Shown here piece after piece: positions 11,472 to 19,195 of a stretch of 64,000 nt of DNA (position 1 is its first letter; each line of letters starts with the position of its first letter). The DNA comes from Rhodocyclales bacterium GT-UBC (lineage in GTDB: Bacteria; Pseudomonadota; Gammaproteobacteria; Burkholderiales; Rhodocyclaceae), in contig QXPY01000006.1 in the NCBI GenBank assembly GCA_003583745.1, positions 229,309 to 293,308 of the forward strand, given 5' to 3'. The position numbers were made by a program, and so were the translations under genes. The notes beneath the pieces are model-generated. The model saw only the letters and a list, made by a program, of their open reading frames with translations. It made no database searches and had not been told where the DNA came from.

Positions 11472-12243
11472 GGAAGGCTTCCTCGCGTTCGGTCGGGTTG
11501 TCGAAAAGCTGGCGGTGGATGCGCTCGGAGAGCAATTGCCCGGAATCATCGACACGGTCGCTGCCGTCGCTCTCGATCAGGTCGCGAACGCGCCCCGGGT
11601 GGGCTGACAGCAGCAGGATGCGATTGCCCAGCTTGACCGCCTCGGGAATCGAGTGGGTGACGAAAAGCACGGTGAAATGGGTGTCGTCCCACAGGCGTAG
11701 CAACTCGTCCTGCATCTGCTGCCGGGTCAGCGCATCGAGCGCGGCGAAGGGCTCGTCCATCAGCAAAATCTGCGGTTCCATCGCCATGCCGCGGGCGATC
11801 GCGACGCGCTGCTTCATGCCGCCCGACAAGGTGTGCGGATGGCTGTCGGCAAACTTGGCGAGGCCGACCTTGGCGATGTAGTGCAAGGCCCGTTCCTCGG
11901 CTTCCTTGTCACCCAGCGTGCGGCTGGCGGTCAGGGCGAACTTGACGTTTTCCTTGACCGTCTTCCAGGGCAGCAACTGGTCGAATTCCTGAAAGACCAT
12001 GACCCGGTCGGGTCCCGGCTTCCTGATCGGCACGCCGGCCAGCCGGATTTCGCCGGCCACCGGCGCGATATAGCCGCCCACTGCTTTCAGTAGTGTCGAC
12101 TTGCCGCAGCCGGAAGGGCCGAGCAGCACGAAGCGGTCGCCGGTACGGATCTGGAAGCTGACCCGGTTGGTGGCCGTGACCAGCCGTTCGCTGGTCTTAT
12201 ACTGCAGGGTGACGTCACGAACGTCGAGCAGAGGCTGGCTCAC
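11461..12243 (-). CDS. ABC transporter ATP-binding protein, sulfonate type
   Basis: A 260-residue ATPase of the SsuB/TauB family. Walker A is GPSGCGKST, the Q-loop is in VMVFQEFDQLLPW, the signature is LSGGMKQRVAIARG, Walker B is ILLMDEPF and the switch His is in FVTHSIPEA. It is separated by two bases from the binding-protein gene and overlaps the permease start, so the three form one importer. Confidence 0.92.
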   Translation of the reverse strand: MSQPLLDVRDVTLQYKTSERLVTATNRVSFQIRTGDRFVLLGPSGCGKSTLLKAVGGYIAPVAGEIRLAGVPIRKPGPDRVMVFQEFDQLLPWKTVKENVKFALTASRTLGDKEAEERALHYIAKVGLAKFADSHPHTLSGGMKQRVAIARGMAMEPQILLMDEPFAALDALTRQQMQDELLRLWDDTHFTVLFVTHSIPEAVKLGNRILLLSAHPGRVRDLIESDGSDRVDDSGQLLSERIHRQLFDNPTEREEAFHVA

Positions 12244-12245
12244 GA

Positions 12246-13256
12246 TCAGCTTCCCGGCAGGTGGTGCACTTCCGGGAAGAACAGGTCTTTCCAGCTGGCC
12301 GGGTTTTGCTTGATGGTGCCGATCTTGAACAGGAAGTCGGAGTACTTGGTGACGTTCTGCGGCGTCAGCGTAAAAGTGACCTGCGGGTCGGCCAAGATCT
12401 GCTGCACTTCTTCCAGCGAGGTCTTCTTGTCGTTGGCGTAGCTCAGGTAGAGCTGGGCCGCCGCCTTCTTGTCCCGGTTGATGATGTCGGTCGCTTCCTG
12501 GAAGGCCTTGAGGAAGGCGCCATAAAGCTTGGGGTTGTCGTCATGGAACCTGCGGCTGGCGTAGAGCACATTGAAGGTGGCCGGGCCGCCGAGGACGTCG
12601 AAGGAATTGAGAATGGTGCGAATGCCTTCCTTCTTGGCCTCCAGTTGCGAGAACGGTGGCGAGGTGAAATGGGCGTTGATCTCGCCGGTGCCGGAGGTCA
12701 GCGCGACATAGGCGTCCGGGTGGGCCAGCGAGACGGTGTAGGGGTCGAGCTTGAAGGCATTGGCGTCGCCGAACTCCTTGGCGGCAGCCATTTGCAGCAA
12801 CACCGGCTGGAAGCCGACCTTGACGGCGGGGACCGCGATCTTGTCCTTGTCGGTCAGGTCGCGGATGCTGCGCACGTTGGGGTTGCGCGTATTGAGCAGG
12901 TTGGGCATCGAATTCATAGCCGCCACCAGCTTCACTTCGCCCTTGGTCTTGGCCCACAGCGTGATTGCCGGCGGTGCGCCAGCAGAAGCGATATCGAGCG
13001 AGTTGGAAAGCAGGGCGTCGTTCATCACGTTGGCGCCGGCAAACTTGGCCCAGGTCACCTTGACCTCGCCCAGGCCGGCCGCCTTGGCGTGTTTCTCGAG
13101 CAGTTTCTGGTGTTCGACGATCAGCGTCGGCAGGTAACTGATGCCGTATTGCTGGGCGATGCGGATTTCGCCGGCTTCGGCCAGGGCTGCCTGGCTTTGT
13201 ACGGTCAGGCCGAGCCCGAGCAGGCTGACGAACAGGGTGGGAATGATTTTTTTCAT
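12246..13256 (-). CDS. ABC transporter substrate-binding protein, sulfonate type
   Basis: Periplasmic SsuA/TauA (NMT1-like) binding protein of 336 residues. The signal peptide is MKKIIPTLFVSLLGLGLTVQ, cleaved near ALAEAGE. Family features include RIAQQYGISYLPTLIVEH and SNSLDIASAGAPPAITLW. AGGAGAAC precedes the ATG at 13256. It sits between suyB and the ATPase, so sulfolactate is the inferred ligand. Confidence 0.88.
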   Translation of the reverse strand: MKKIIPTLFVSLLGLGLTVQSQAALAEAGEIRIAQQYGISYLPTLIVEHQKLLEKHAKAAGLGEVKVTWAKFAGANVMNDALLSNSLDIASAGAPPAITLWAKTKGEVKLVAAMNSMPNLLNTRNPNVRSIRDLTDKDKIAVPAVKVGFQPVLLQMAAAKEFGDANAFKLDPYTVSLAHPDAYVALTSGTGEINAHFTSPPFSQLEAKKEGIRTILNSFDVLGGPATFNVLYASRRFHDDNPKLYGAFLKAFQEATDIINRDKKAAAQLYLSYANDKKTSLEEVQQILADPQVTFTLTPQNVTKYSDFLFKIGTIKQNPASWKDLFFPEVHHLPGS

Positions 13257-13282
13257 GATGTTCTCCTGGATGGGCGGCCGGA

Positions 13283-14446
13283 TCAGGCGCTCCGGTACAG
13301 CTTGGTGAGCACGAATTCGCGGTGGCCCAGTGCTTCGGCGGCGGTCAGGCGGCCATTGGCGGTACGGATGGTGATGTCGAGCAATGCATCGCCGGCCTGA
13401 TCGAGATTGACTTCGCGTTGCAGCAAGCCGGAAACGTCGAGATCGATGTGCTCGCCCATGGTCCGCACAGTGCGCGGATTGGCCGTCAGCTTGATGACCG
13501 GCAGGATCGGGTTGCCGATGACGTTGCCCTGGCCGGTCGGGAACAGATGCACGGCAAAGCCGGCGGCAGCGGCGAGCGTCACCATCTCGGCGGCGGCCGA
13601 GCTTGAATCCATGAACCACAGGCCCTTGCCGGTCGGTGTTTCGGCCGGTTCCAGCACGCCATCGACCAGACACTTCTTGCCGATCTTCTGGATGTTGCCG
13701 AGCGCCTTTTCCTCGATCGTGGTCAGGCCGCCGATGATGTTGCCCTTGGTCGGCTGCGATTCGGATAGGTCGTCGGTCTTGTTGGCCAGGATGAAGTCGT
13801 TATAGGCGTTCCAGGTCTTGAGGAAAGCCTCGCCGATCTCCGGTGTGCGGGCGCGCTGGGCGACCAGGTGTTCGGCACCGGTGATCTCCGAGGTTTCGCC
13901 GAAAAGCAGGGTATTGCCCTGTTCATAGAGCTTGTCGAAGGCATTGCCGACAGTCGGGTTGGCGCCGCAGCCGGAGGTGGTGTCGGACTCGCCGCACTTG
14001 GTCGATACCCACAGTTCGGATATCGGATGCTCGGTGCGTTGCAACTCCGACGCCCATTGCAGGTATTCCTTGGCAACGCGGGAGGCGGCGGCGATGGTGT
14101 TGATGTCGCCATTGAGTTCGATCGAGAAGCCCTGTACCGGCTTGCCGGTGGCGGCGATGCCGTCGACCACGCGCTGCGTCCAGCCCGGCTCGATGCCGAT
14201 GACGATGACGGCGGCGACATTGGGGTTCGAACCGGTGCCGATCAGCGTCCGGAAATGCAGTTCGAGGTCGGCGCCGAATTGCAGGCGGCCATAGGGATGG
14301 GGCAGGGCCAGCGTGCCCTTGATGTTGTGGGCAACGGCTTCGGAAGCGGCATTGGACAGGTCGTCCACGGGCAGGATGATGACGTGGTTGCGCACGCCGA
14401 CACGGCCGTTTTCGCGGCGATAACCCCAGAAATTAGGCAGGCTCAT
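13283..14446 (-). CDS. suyB: (2R)-sulfolactate sulfo-lyase, large subunit
   Basis: Cleaves (R)-sulfolactate to pyruvate and sulfite together with SuyA. The 387 residues are of the UxaA/GarD altronate-galactarate dehydratase family: [17 protein letters not shown], the Cys motifs [33 protein letters not shown] and [18 protein letters not shown] sugar-acid dehydratase is the alternative, but the size, the split 93-residue partner six bases upstream, slcC, comC and a sulfonate importer in one operon point to SuyB. Confidence 0.87.
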   Translation of the reverse strand: MSLPNFWGYRRENGRVGVRNHVIILPVDDLSNAASEAVAHNIKGTLALPHPYGRLQFGADLELHFRTLIGTGSNPNVAAVIVIGIEPGWTQRVVDGIAATGKPVQGFSIELNGDINTIAAASRVAKEYLQWASELQRTEHPISELWVSTKCGESDTTSGCGANPTVGNAFDKLYEQGNTLLFGETSEITGAEHLVAQRARTPEIGEAFLKTWNAYNDFILANKTDDLSESQPTKGNIIGGLTTIEEKALGNIQKIGKKCLVDGVLEPAETPTGKGLWFMDSSSAAAEMVTLAAAAGFAVHLFPTGQGNVIGNPILPVIKLTANPRTVRTMGEHIDLDVSGLLQREVNLDQAGDALLDITIRTANGRLTAAEALGHREFVLTKLYRSA

Positions 14447-14452
14447 TGCTTC

Positions 14453-14734
14453 TTACCACCGTTTGGTTTTGACGTTGTGAACATGCAGGTGCTCGCCGCG
14501 CTTGATCGGAGCAACTGCCCGGCCGATGTCATGGCCGTACTTGATGACCGTATCGCCTTCGGCAATGTCGGTCAGGGCCAGCTTGTGGCCGATGGGGATG
14601 ATGTCGCGGACGGTGATGGTGATCGTTTCATCGGTATCCATCACCCAGCCGGTCAATACCTGGCCGGCCAGGATGTTCTCGACCACGGCGACGCCGGTCG
14701 AGTCTTCCGGGCTATGCACCACAAAATGAATCAT
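14453..14734 (-). CDS. suyA: (2R)-sulfolactate sulfo-lyase, small subunit
   Basis: A 93-residue SAF-domain protein (MIHFVVHSPEDSTGVAV, IPIGHKLALTDIAEGD, YGHDIGRAVAPIKRGEHLHV). This domain is the N-terminal part of single-chain altronate dehydratases; as a separate subunit it matches SuyA. It is the first gene of an eight-gene operon ending at 8090 and lies behind a candidate sigma-54 promoter at 14820-14835. Confidence 0.87.
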   Translation of the reverse strand: MIHFVVHSPEDSTGVAVVENILAGQVLTGWVMDTDETITITVRDIIPIGHKLALTDIAEGDTVIKYGHDIGRAVAPIKRGEHLHVHNVKTKRW

Positions 14735-14819
14735 TGCTTCCTCGTCTGGAAAAACCTGGCAGGGCCAGTCACAGGCCGGATGCTAGAGAAGGGGCCCGTG
14801 ATCCAGAACGACGTATTTC

Positions 14820-14835
14820 TGCATTGCTTATGCCC
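14820..14835 (-). promoter_or_regulatory. Candidate sigma-54 promoter of the suyAB operon
   Basis: Read on the minus strand: GGGCATAAGCAATGCA, that is GG-N10-GC (GG at 14834-14833, GC at 14822-14821). It matches 4 of 6 bases of TGGCAC and 4 of 5 of TTGCW. Transcription would begin near 14809, about 75 bases before suyA. Two shared palindromes lie about 205-250 bases upstream. Confidence 0.55.
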
Positions 14836-14940
14836 GTTCCGCGAGATTGCGCCGGATCCGGAGCGACTGATATGCAAAGCGGCCGGCGGCTTCTTTTCTT
14901 ATAGCGATAAATTGGTTGGGGGCTGTGTACGGGAGGGCTA

Positions 14941-15030
14941 GATTGCAATCCGTGACTGCCTGACAGCAATCATGTACATCTCTCTCTCCATGCGTTCGGC
15001 CCGCCACGGTTTCGTGGCGGGCATTTTTTT
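14941..15030 (+). ncRNA. Candidate small RNA ending in a strong terminator
   Basis: No plausible gene lies between suyA and 15323, yet the plus strand carries a textbook terminator at 14999-15030. Just upstream, GATTGC (14941-14946) pairs with GCAATC (14966-14971) as a second stem. A short plus-strand transcript ending here is the simplest reading. The 5' end is not defined. Confidence 0.35.
14999..15030 (+). terminator. Rho-independent terminator in the suyA upstream region
   Basis: GCCCGCCACG (14999-15008) pairs perfectly with CGTGGCGGGC (15013-15022) around a four-base loop, followed by ATTTTTTT. The T-run exists only in the plus direction, and no coding gene runs into it. Confidence 0.85.
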
Positions 15031-15040
15031 GTCCACGAAG

Positions 15041-15087
15041 TGTTGCGCTGGCAGCATGCAGGATCGCCGGTTGCTGCCGGTGCAACA
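15041..15087. promoter_or_regulatory. Paired TGYTGC-N4-GCARCA palindromes (suyA / rhodanese-like gene)
   Basis: TGTTGC-GCTG-GCAGCA at 15041-15056 and TGCTGC-CGGT-GCAACA at 15072-15087. Both match the shared palindrome exactly, with starts 31 bases apart. They lie between two divergent candidate sigma-54 promoters (14820 minus, 15219 plus), which fits enhancer sites for a sigma-54 activator such as the SfnR-type protein at 59.5 kb. Confidence 0.65.
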
Positions 15088-15156
15088 GCGGGCCGATCAT
15101 GGTGGCTCTTGAGTGTGCTTACTGGATGCAAGTCTTGTTGAAAAATAATTTAAATA

Positions 15157-15169
15157 AATCAGTTGGTTG
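15157..15169 (+). promoter_or_regulatory. Possible IHF site
   Basis: AATCAGTTGGTTG fits the IHF consensus WATCAANNNNTTR with one mismatch. It lies in an AT-rich tract between the paired palindromes and the sigma-54 promoter at 15219, where DNA bending is expected. Confidence 0.35.
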
Positions 15170-15218
15170 AGTTGTTTATTTAATGTTATTTCGAGTTCGT
15201 AATCGTGCGCTGTGTTAT

Positions 15219-15234
15219 TGGCATGAATGCTGCC
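15219..15234 (+). promoter_or_regulatory. Candidate sigma-54 promoter of the rhodanese-like operon
   Basis: TGGCATGAATGCTGCC has GG (15220-15221), ten bases, GC (15232-15233). The -24 box matches 5 of 6 consensus bases; the -12 box is weaker (CTGCC). It is 89 bases before the start at 15323 and about 130 bases after the paired palindromes. Confidence 0.55.
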
Positions 15235-15322
15235 AATGGGGGTAAGTTGCTCCATTGAATGCCTGCCTGGCAGGTCTGGGGCGATCGATGCCAACCTTAC
15301 TCAGAGAAAGCGAATCACACCG

Positions 15323-15733
15323 ATGAAACTCAAGAACCTGTCTGCCGTCCTGTTGCTGGCCGTGTCTTCCACCCTGGCGTTTGCCCAGCAGACGACGCCC
15401 AAGTTGAGTCGCGCCCAGCTCGACAGCCTGTTTGCCAAGCCCGATCAACTGGTCGTCGTCGATGTGCGACGCCCCGACGAGCTGACCAAGATTGGCGGCT
15501 TCCCGGTCTATCTGAGCATCCAGGCCAAGGATCTGGAAAACAGCCTGGCCTACATCCCGAAGGACCGTCAGGTGGTCACCGTGTCGAATCATGCCGGCCG
15601 CGCCGTCAAGGCGGCCGACCTGCTGGTCAGCAAGGGCTTCAAGGTGGCCGGTGCGGTCGGTGTCCAGGACTATGAAGCCGAAGGCGGCACGTTGAGCAAG
15701 ATCGCGCCGCCGGCACCGAAGCCGGCCCAGTAA
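15323..15733 (+). CDS. Periplasmic rhodanese-like protein lacking the catalytic Cys
   Basis: A 136-residue secreted protein: signal peptide MKLKNLSAVLLLAVSSTLAFAQ, then a single rhodanese domain with LVVVDVRRPDELTKIGGFP and the active-site loop VTVSNHAGRAVKAADLL. In active rhodaneses this loop is C-X4-G-X-R-like, with Cys five residues before Arg; here that residue is Ser (about 88), so sulfur transfer is unlikely and a binding role is inferred. First gene after the sigma-54 promoter at 15219. Confidence 0.82.
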   Translation: MKLKNLSAVLLLAVSSTLAFAQQTTPKLSRAQLDSLFAKPDQLVVVDVRRPDELTKIGGFPVYLSIQAKDLENSLAYIPKDRQVVTVSNHAGRAVKAADLLVSKGFKVAGAVGVQDYEAEGGTLSKIAPPAPKPAQ

Positions 15734-15810
15734 GCCGCGCCTGTCCGCCTTGCCCGGCGGCCGGTCGTTCCGGCTGTCGGGATGTCAATGCTCTCCACGG
15801 AAATCTATAG

Positions 15811-16494
15811 ATGAAACTCAAGCTGACCTTGCTTGGCGCCTGTCTTGTCGCGCCGACCTTGCTTCTTGCCCAACAGGCCGCCGCCCCCGCCAAGCCGCTG
15901 CCGCCCCTGGGCTTCTTCGTCACCAGTGTCGGTCTCGGCAAGGGGGCCGACCTGGGCGGCCTGGCCGGAGCCGATGCACATTGCCAGGCGCTGGCCAGTG
16001 CGGCGGGCGCCGGGAGCCGGACCTGGCGCGCTTATCTCAGCACCCAGGCGGCCGATGGCAAGCCGGCGATCCATGCCCGCGACCGGATCGGAACCGGTCC
16101 CTGGCACAACGCCAAGGGCGCCGTGGTGGCGCGCGATCTCGAACATCTGCATGGCGATACGCTGGATGGTGCCCGCCTTGGCAGCAACCTGAGCCGGACC
16201 ACGGCCCTGAGCGAAAAGGGCGAGGCGGTGAAGGGGGCCGGCGACAAGCCGAACCAGCACGACATCCTGACCGGTTCGCAGCCCGATGGCCGCGCCTACG
16301 CCGATGCCGCCGACCACACCTGCAGCAACTACACCAGCAGCGCAGCCGAAGGCTCGGTCCAGGTCGGTCATTTCGACCGCACCGGTGGTGGCAATACGTC
16401 GTGGAATTCGGCGCATGGCAGCCGCGGCTGCAGCAACGAGAAGCTTGAGAGCAGCGGCGGCGCCGGCCTGCTTTATTGCTTTGCTGCCAACTAA
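15811..16494 (+). CDS. Secreted DUF1554/lectin-like protein
   Basis: Exported protein of 227 residues with signal peptide MKLKLTLLGACLVAPTLLLAQ. The mature part begins LGFFVTSVGLGKGADLGGLAGADAHCQALA and ends GCSNEKLESSGGAGLLYCFAAN. This pattern, with paired Cys and many Gly, Ser and Asn, belongs to a family often labelled DUF1554 or lectin-like (collagen NC10/endostatin fold). No catalytic motif is seen. It shares its MKLK start and AQQ signal junction with the gene before it. Function unknown. Confidence 0.7.
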   Translation: MKLKLTLLGACLVAPTLLLAQQAAAPAKPLPPLGFFVTSVGLGKGADLGGLAGADAHCQALASAAGAGSRTWRAYLSTQAADGKPAIHARDRIGTGPWHNAKGAVVARDLEHLHGDTLDGARLGSNLSRTTALSEKGEAVKGAGDKPNQHDILTGSQPDGRAYADAADHTCSNYTSSAAEGSVQVGHFDRTGGGNTSWNSAHGSRGCSNEKLESSGGAGLLYCFAAN

Positions 16495-16512
16495 CGCGAC
16501 GAGGAAATGACG

Positions 16513-17043
16513 ATGCAAGCAAAACTGTTTCTCCTGATGCTGCTGGCCGCATCCGGCAGCGCCATGGCGCAGACGGCGGCGCCGAATTCAGCTGCACCGG
16601 CGGCACGTCCGCCGGCCCAGCCGGCCGCCCGAGGACCGGCCCTGGACCTCGCCATCGAGGCGGCACGAATCGCGGTCGATACCTGCAAGGCACGAGACCA
16701 GAAAATCGGTGTCAGCGTGGTCGATTCGGCCGGCGTGCTGAAAACCCTGCTCGCCACCGATGGCGCTTCGTCGCGCGGCGTGTCGTCGAGCACGGCCAAG
16801 GCGGTGACGGCGCTGAGCTTCAAGGCGGCGACCAGCCAGCTGGCCGAGCAGATCAAGACGGACACGACACTGGCCGAGAAAATTTCGGCCAACACCGCCT
16901 ACAACGCCCGGGCCGGCGGCGTGCTGCTCAAGGTCGGCGACGAGATCATCGGTGCCATCGGGGTGGGCGGGGCGCGCGGCAGCGATGTCGACGAAGCCTG
17001 TGCCGTGGCCGGCATCCAGGCCATCCAGAGCCGGTTGAATTGA
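16513..17043 (+). CDS. Secreted HbpS/GlcG-like heme-binding family protein
   Basis: A GlcG/HbpS (DUF336) domain behind a signal peptide (KLFLLMLLAASGSAMAQ) and an Ala/Pro-rich linker. Typical parts are LDLAIEAARIAVDTCKARDQKIGVSVVD, SSSTAKAVTALSFKA and GEIIGAIGVGG-like GDEIIGAIGVGGARGSD. HbpS relatives bind heme or cobalamin; here the ligand is unknown. The ATG at 16513 lies seven bases after GAGGAA; another ATG two codons earlier is too close to that site. The next gene overlaps its stop. Confidence 0.8.
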   Translation: MQAKLFLLMLLAASGSAMAQTAAPNSAAPAARPPAQPAARGPALDLAIEAARIAVDTCKARDQKIGVSVVDSAGVLKTLLATDGASSRGVSSSTAKAVTALSFKAATSQLAEQIKTDTTLAEKISANTAYNARAGGVLLKVGDEIIGAIGVGGARGSDVDEACAVAGIQAIQSRLN

Positions 17044-19178
17044 GCGCATGGCTTGATGCCGGACGGGGCTGGCGCCTGCTGGCTGCCGGCCTGCTGTTCT
17101 GCCTGAACGGCCTGGCCGGCGCGGCAGCACTTTCCCCTCGTGCTTCAACCGAGCAGGTCGAGGCAGAATTGCTGGCCGCCTTTCCGACGGTGACGCCGGG
17201 GCAGGAAATCCTGCTCGGGGTGCGGCAAAAAATCATTCCGCACTGGCACACCTACTGGAAAAACCCCGGCGACTCGGGCGAGGCGACAAAGATCGACTGG
17301 CAGTTGCCGGAAGGAGTCACGGCCGGGGCGATCCAGTGGCCGGCACCGCGGCGTTTCACGCTCGGGCCGGTAACCAACTACGGTTACGCCGATGAAGTCA
17401 TGCTGCTGGTGCCGCTGCAGGTGGCGGCAACGGCGCAGCCCGGGCAGCGTCTGCCGATCCGGGCCAGCGTGGACTGGCTGGTGTGCGAGGAAACCTGCAT
17501 TCCGCAACGGGTCGAGCTGGGGTTGTCCTTGCCCGTCGTAGCGCCGGGGAGTGCGATCGGACCGGCCAATCCGCTGATTCAAGCAGCGCGCTTGGCACTG
17601 CCAACGAGCAGCCCATGGCCGCTTCGTCTTGATCGTGTCGGCGATGCGCTGCAACTGCGGATCAAGGCGCCGGAACTGGCCGCGCCTGCAGTTCGGGAGC
17701 TTTGGTTCTATCCCTCCGAATGGGGCAGGGTGGCGCATGACGCCGCGCAACCAGCCCGCTTCGCAGACGGCGAGCTCATCCTGTCGTTACAACCCGGTGA
17801 GGCGCCGTTGGTGGCCGGCGAGGCATTGGACGGCGTGCTGGTCATCACCGAGGAGCAGCCCGGTGGCACGACAAGGCGCAGCTTCGAGATGGCGCCGACG
17901 CTGGCCATAGCTTCGGCAGACGGCCATGGCCAGGAAACCGGAGCGTGGTCGGCGATGCTGCTTGCCCTGCTGGGCGGCATCGTCCTCAACCTGATGCCTT
18001 GCGTATTTCCCGTGTTGTCGATCAAAGCGCTGTCGCTGATTCGCCATGCCGGGCAGGCACCGGGCAAGCTCAGGCGGCAGGGGTTGGCCTATACGGCCGG
18101 TGTGCTGGTCAGTTTCGCTGCCCTCGGCGGCTTGCTGATCGGGATCAAGCTCGGTGGCGGCAGCATTGGCTGGGGATTCCAGTATCAATCGCCGGTCTTC
18201 GTCCTGCTGGTGGCCTACCTGATGTTTGCCGTCGGACTCAATCTTTCCGGGCTGTTTGTCGTCGGTGCCGGCGCGGTCGGTCTGGGGAGTAGCCTGGCCG
18301 CTCGCGAGGGGAGTCTGGGCAGTTTCTTTACCGGTGTGTTGGCGACCGTGGTGGCGACGCCATGTACGGCGCCATTCATGGGCGCCGCCGTCGGCTTTGC
18401 GCTCGGCCAGCCCACGCTGCAGTTGCTGGCCGTGTTCCTCAGCCTGGGGCTGGGGCTGGCCTTGCCGTATCTGCTCCTTTGCCTGTGGCCCGGCCTGCAG
18501 CGCCTGTTGCCGCGGCCCGGTGTATGGATGGAGCACCTCAAGCAGGGGCTGGCTTTCCCGATGTACGGGGCGGCGATCTGGCTGGTCTGGGTGCTGGCCC
18601 AACAGGCGGGAATCAATGCCGTCGCCGTGGCGCTTGGCGGCATGCTGGCGATTGCCTTTGCCGTCTGGCTGTTTGGCCTGACCCGGCAAGGGGGCCGACT
18701 GGCGCGACATGGCGGTGCGTGGTTCGCCTCGCTGGCCCTGGCCGGGGCCTTGTTGGGCGGCTATTTCGGCATCGAGGCCCGGTCGGCCGAAGTCGGCGCA
18801 TCCCGTTCAATCAGGCAGAGCTGGGAACCCTACAGCGCCAAAAGGCTGGCCGAGTTGCGGGCGGGCGGTCGGCCGGTGTTGATCAATCTGACTGCATCCT
18901 GGTGCATCAGCTGCCTGGTCAACGAGAAGGTGGCCTTGAGTTCGACGGCCGTGGGCGAGGCGCTTCGGGCCGGCGGCATTACCTACCTGAAGGGCGACTG
19001 GACCAATCAGGACCCGGAGATCGGGCGACTGCTGGCCGAGTTCGGGCGCAGCGGCGTCCCGCTCTATGTCTATTACCCCGCCGGCGCGAAGGCGGTACCG
19101 ATCGTCCTGCCGCAGATCCTGACGCCGGAAATCGTGCTCGCCGCCCTTGCCCCCGGCAATTCGACTTCGCTTCATTAA
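17040..19178 (+). CDS. ScsB/DsbD-type membrane protein-disulfide reductase
   Basis: Moves electrons from the cytoplasm to periplasmic thiols. About 712 residues: signal peptide, an N-terminal immunoglobulin-like DsbD/ScsB domain with Cys 149 and 153 (VCEETCIPQ), an eight-helix CcdA-like membrane domain with Cys 321 (LMPCVFPVLS) and 442 (TPCTAPFMG), and a C-terminal thioredoxin domain with C622-I-S-C625. The large N-terminal domain and length are closer to ScsB than classical DsbD. Start inferred as TTG at 17040, overlapping the previous stop (TTGA); no ATG fits. Its partner is probably the redoxin just downstream. Confidence 0.85.
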   Translation: MSAWLDAGRGWRLLAAGLLFCLNGLAGAAALSPRASTEQVEAELLAAFPTVTPGQEILLGVRQKIIPHWHTYWKNPGDSGEATKIDWQLPEGVTAGAIQWPAPRRFTLGPVTNYGYADEVMLLVPLQVAATAQPGQRLPIRASVDWLVCEETCIPQRVELGLSLPVVAPGSAIGPANPLIQAARLALPTSSPWPLRLDRVGDALQLRIKAPELAAPAVRELWFYPSEWGRVAHDAAQPARFADGELILSLQPGEAPLVAGEALDGVLVITEEQPGGTTRRSFEMAPTLAIASADGHGQETGAWSAMLLALLGGIVLNLMPCVFPVLSIKALSLIRHAGQAPGKLRRQGLAYTAGVLVSFAALGGLLIGIKLGGGSIGWGFQYQSPVFVLLVAYLMFAVGLNLSGLFVVGAGAVGLGSSLAAREGSLGSFFTGVLATVVATPCTAPFMGAAVGFALGQPTLQLLAVFLSLGLGLALPYLLLCLWPGLQRLLPRPGVWMEHLKQGLAFPMYGAAIWLVWVLAQQAGINAVAVALGGMLAIAFAVWLFGLTRQGGRLARHGGAWFASLALAGALLGGYFGIEARSAEVGASRSIRQSWEPYSAKRLAELRAGGRPVLINLTASWCISCLVNEKVALSSTAVGEALRAGGITYLKGDWTNQDPEIGRLLAEFGRSGVPLYVYYPAGAKAVPIVLPQILTPEIVLAALAPGNSTSLH

Positions 19179-19195
19179 CCTTCGAGGAGTTTTTC

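Noticed and set aside
13283..14734. Reading suyA/suyB as altronate or galactarate dehydratase
   Set aside because: The family fits, but the split small subunit, slcC, comC and a sulfonate-type importer in the same operon fit sulfolactate sulfo-lyase much better; no sugar-acid gene is nearby.
14828..15100. Minus-strand open frames in the suyA upstream gap
   Set aside because: They cover the terminator and the palindromes, have no ribosome site and no protein-like pattern.
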